Source of the DNA: Cyanobacteria bacterium NC_groundwater_1444_Ag_S-0.65um_54_12 | GTDB lineage: Bacteria > Cyanobacteriota > Sericytochromatia > S15B-MN24 > VGJW01 | DNA: 7,979 bases | NCBI GenBank assembly: GCA_016267585.1 | Contig: JACQUT010000329.1 | Coordinates: 1-7,979, forward strand | Direction of reading: 5' to 3' | Shown: positions 5,454 through 7,979 of the stretch, piece after piece | Layout: every line of letters begins with the position of its first letter | Numbering within the stretch: position 1 is the first letter of the stretch | Notes under the pieces: model-generated | Seen by the model: the letters and a program-made list of their open reading frames with translations, nothing else | Told to the model about the DNA's origin: nothing | Databases searched by the model: none | Position numbers and translations under genes: made by a program

Positions 5454-7979
5454 GGGCGCTTTCGCGCCAGCCGGTCCAGCGCCGCAGCCAGGCTGACAGG
5501 TCGTCTAGCAGGGTGTAAAAAACCGGCACCACTAGCAAGGTCAAGAGCGTGGAGGTCAGCAGGCCACCGATCACGACTATGGCCATCGGGTAGCGGAATT
5601 CGCTTCCCGCCCCGATGCGGAAGGCCATCGGCAACATTCCCATCGTCATGGCGGCGGTCGTCATCAGAATCGGGCGCAACCGGATCGGACCGGCATGGAG
5701 CAAGGCATCAAGACGGCTCATTCCTTGCTGTCGCAAAGAAATGGCGAAATCCACTATCAAAATGGCATTCTTGGTGACGATGCCCATCAGCATGATGATG
5801 CCGATCATCGCTATCATGCCCAGTTCGGTGCGGCTTAGCCAAAGCGCTAAAAAGGCCCCTACCAGAGACAATGGCAAAGAGAGCATGATCGTGAACGGAT
5901 GGATGAAGCTTTCGAACTGGATGGCCAGTATCAAGTAGATGAACACGATAGCCAGGGCCAGAGCCTGGCCCAAGGCGGTGAAAGTCTCTCTCATGTCTTC
6001 GGCTTGCCCCGCGAACTCCACCATCACCTCCGGCGGAAGTTTCAGATCGGCAACTGCCTGGCGTGCCACCTGGAGTGCCGAGCCCAACGGGGTTCCGGGC
6101 CGCAGATTAGCTACCACTGCTGCCATGCGGGAGCGATCCTGACGACTGATCTCAGCTATGCCCGGAGCATATTGCAAATCTGCGACAGCACCTATAGCTA
6201 CCGGCGGTCGGCCTGGAACCGGTATGGTCAGGGCTTTTAGCCATTCCGGATCATTTTTGATAGCGGGGTTGGCCCGGACGCGAATGTCGTAATCGTATTC
6301 GCCTTCGTTGAAAGTGGTGGTGGTATCACCCATGGTTGCCAGGCGCAGGGTCTGGGCAATGGCCGCTGGCGTCACACCAAGTTCCGCCGCTCGGGACCGA
6401 TCTAGCTGCAAGCGCAGCTCGGGCCTGATTTGCGCCAGGGTGGAATCGACATCGGTGAATTGGGGATGCTGCTTGAGCGCGGCGATCAGAGTATCAGCAT
6501 AAAGTTGCAGCTTGGCTAGATCGTCGTGACGCAGTTGTATGTAGACGGGATAGTTGAAGTCGCCTTGCGCCACCATGCCGATCACCTGATTCTTGGTTTG
6601 CAAGCCTGGTATATGCTGGGCTTCATCACGGATCAACTGAGCGACTTCTTGATCGGTAAGCTGGCGGTCATGACGATCGACCAGCTGCACGTAAAGCTGT
6701 GCCTGATCGCTGGTATTGCGGGAACCGACTATGGTGAAAACCTGTTTTACCTCCGGACGTCGCAAGAGCAGTTGTTCGACTTGCTGGGCAGCACGTTCGG
6801 TGGTTGCCACCGAGCTGCCTTTGGGAAGTTTGACCTGCAAGCTGAATTCTTTGCGATCAGCTTGTGTCATGAAACCTTTCGGGATGAAGGGAATTAATGC
6901 GATACCGCCAAGAAACGCCAAAGTGGCGAGCGCCACGATGGATTTACGGTGACCCAGCGCCCAGGCCAGCAGCTGGCGATAGGCTGGAGCCAGAAAGAAT
7001 CCCGTATCCTCTGACGCACCAGTAGCTCTTTTTCGCACCTTCAGCATGCGCGCCGCCAGCATGGGTGTCACGGTTCTGGCTACCAAAAGCGACATCAAGA
7101 CAGCAAAAGTAACGGTGATACCAAATTCTTTGAAGAATTTCCCCACCATTCCCGTCATGAAAGCTACCGGCAGGAATACGGCCACGATGGCCAGCGTGGT
7201 AGCAGTAACCGCCAGCTGGATTTCGAAGGTTGCAGCGATCGCCGCTTTGATTGATTCCGTTCCGCGCTCCATGTGGCGGTAAATGTTCTCCAGGTCGACC
7301 ACCGCGTCGTCTACTAAAATGCCCACCACCATGGAAAGCGCAAGGTTGGTGAGCAGATTGAAAGAAAATCCTGCCATTTGCATCAGGAAGAAAGTCGAGA
7401 CTATGGAAATGGGAATCGCCAGACCGCCGATAAAAGTTGCTGCAAAAGAGCGGAGAAAAAGATAAAGGACGGCTACGGCCAAGAGTCCGCCGACTATCAT
7501 GTGCTCCCATACACTTTGGTTGGATTCCTTGGTAAATACTGTGCTGTCGCGGGATTCACGAATACTGACGCCTGCCGGTAATAGCGTCTGCAATTTTTGA
7601 AGCTTTTGGCGCACCGCGTCTCCAACCGTCACCGAGTTAGCGCTACTTTGCTTTATTACGCCGAACATGACGGCCGGTTTACCGTTAAACAGGGCTGACG
7701 TTTCGGGATCTTGGTAGGAATCCTTCACCTCGCCGATCTCGCGCAGTTGCACATGCGCACCGGCCGGCGTGGGTATTTCTAGCCGGCTCAGTTCTTCCAG
7801 GGTGCGAAACTTGCCCATCGCCCGCAAAGTTAACTCTCGCTCGCCACTATGCAAGCGACCGGCCGGTATATTGAAATTTTCTTGCTGCAGGGCACCAAAC
7901 GCGCCAAGCAGGGACAAGCGCAAACTAGCCAGACGCTCTGGTTCAAGTATGACCTGGATCTCTCGGCGGCGATCGCCAA
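5422..7979 (-). CDS. RND efflux pump inner-membrane subunit (HAE1/AcrB-like), N-terminus outside window
   Basis: About 850 residues, the C-terminal four fifths of an AcrB-type pump, are present; the frame is open to the right edge, where GDRREIQVILEPERLA continues the porter-domain pattern, so the true start lies beyond 7979. Recognisable parts in order are: periplasmic porter segment; membrane helices with GILVDDAVVDLENIYRHMERG, holding the proton-relay Asp pair (codons at 7306-7311); a second large periplasmic domain from FIPKGFMTQADRKEF; and the last helices with GIVTKNAILIVDF, whose Lys (codon 5770-5772) completes the relay. Such trimers use the proton gradient to expel drugs, dyes or other amphiphiles through an adaptor and an outer-membrane channel; these are not in the window. 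The DD and K residues favour the HAE1 drug-exporter group, but the substrate is not readable. Its 3' end was duplicated at 4502-4552. Confidence 0.95.
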   Translation of the reverse strand, partial: GDRRREIQVILEPERLASLRLSLLGAFGALQQENFNIPAGRLHSGERELTLRAMGKFRTLEELSRLEIPTPAGAHVQLREIGEVKDSYQDPETSALFNGKPAVMFGVIKQSSANSVTVGDAVRQKLQKLQTLLPAGVSIRESRDSTVFTKESNQSVWEHMIVGGLLAVAVLYLFLRSFAATFIGGLAIPISIVSTFFLMQMAGFSFNLLTNLALSMVVGILVDDAVVDLENIYRHMERGTESIKAAIAATFEIQLAVTATTLAIVAVFLPVAFMTGMVGKFFKEFGITVTFAVLMSLLVARTVTPMLAARMLKVRKRATGASEDTGFFLAPAYRQLLAWALGHRKSIVALATLAFLGGIALIPFIPKGFMTQADRKEFSLQVKLPKGSSVATTERAAQQVEQLLLRRPEVKQVFTIVGSRNTSDQAQLYVQLVDRHDRQLTDQEVAQLIRDEAQHIPGLQTKNQVIGMVAQGDFNYPVYIQLRHDDLAKLQLYADTLIAALKQHPQFTDVDSTLAQIRPELRLQLDRSRAAELGVTPAAIAQTLRLATMGDTTTTFNEGEYDYDIRVRANPAIKNDPEWLKALTIPVPGRPPVAIGAVADLQYAPGIAEISRQDRSRMAAVVANLRPGTPLGSALQVARQAVADLKLPPEVMVEFAGQAEDMRETFTALGQALALAIVFIYLILAIQFESFIHPFTIMLSLPLSLVGAFLALWLSRTELGMIAMIGIIMLMGIVTKNAILIVDFAISLRQQGMSRLDALLHAGPIRLRPILMTTAAMTMGMLPMAFRIGAGSEFRYPMAIVVIGGLLTSTLLTLLVVPVFYTLLDDLSAWLRRWTGWRESARAMTDPYSEA

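Noticed and set aside
7921..7923. TTG as start codon of the RND pump gene
   Set aside because: The frame stays open to the window edge and encodes a typical porter-domain segment upstream, so the gene is simply cut by the window.

Overview
The window comes from a Gram-negative bacterium of moderate G+C content (judged by eye). The outer-membrane-type machinery (an RND/HAE1 efflux pump and a lipoprotein-like signal) and the proteobacterial style of the TetR regulator, tandem SRPBCC protein and HepT/MntA module suggest Proteobacteria. I cannot place it further. There is no rRNA, tRNA, CRISPR array, transposase or integrase. No stretch over 300 bases lacks a gene.

Left block (1-2648, all minus strand): a TetR-family regulator (2036-2611), a protein with two SRPBCC/START-like domains (693-1889), and a predicted lipoprotein with carboxypeptidase-regulatory-like beta domains that is broken by a one-base frameshift and runs off the left edge (1-664). 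The regulator gene and the SRPBCC gene each carry an 18-bp dyad with identical half-sites and spacing (TTACT-N8-AGTAA), placed on the core promoter. This indicates one small regulon: the TetR protein represses itself and the SRPBCC-lipoprotein operon. The ligand is unknown. Tandem SRPBCC folds often bind hydrophobic compounds, so a lipid-like or aromatic ligand is a guess.

Middle block (2689-4427): a divergent gene for a cytoplasmic protein with an HEEIH zinc-peptidase motif, followed in convergent orientation by an Ala/Gly-rich, probably multi-pass membrane protein built from imperfect internal repeats. I recognise neither as a named family.

Right block (4484-7979): a HepT/MntA-type (HEPN ribonuclease / minimal nucleotidyltransferase) toxin-antitoxin operon on the plus strand, then the C-terminal 850 or so residues of an RND efflux pump on the minus strand, cut by the right edge. 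The toxin-antitoxin operon is bracketed by two direct copies of a sequence of at least 51 bp (47 of 51 identical, 31 bp exact). The right copy contains the last codons and stop of the RND gene; the left copy is a detached duplicate of that gene end. The layout looks like a cassette of about 0.9 kb that inserted at the 3' end of the efflux gene and duplicated, or reconstituted, it. It has no recombinase of its own. This and the shared TetR operator are the two most interesting signals in the window.
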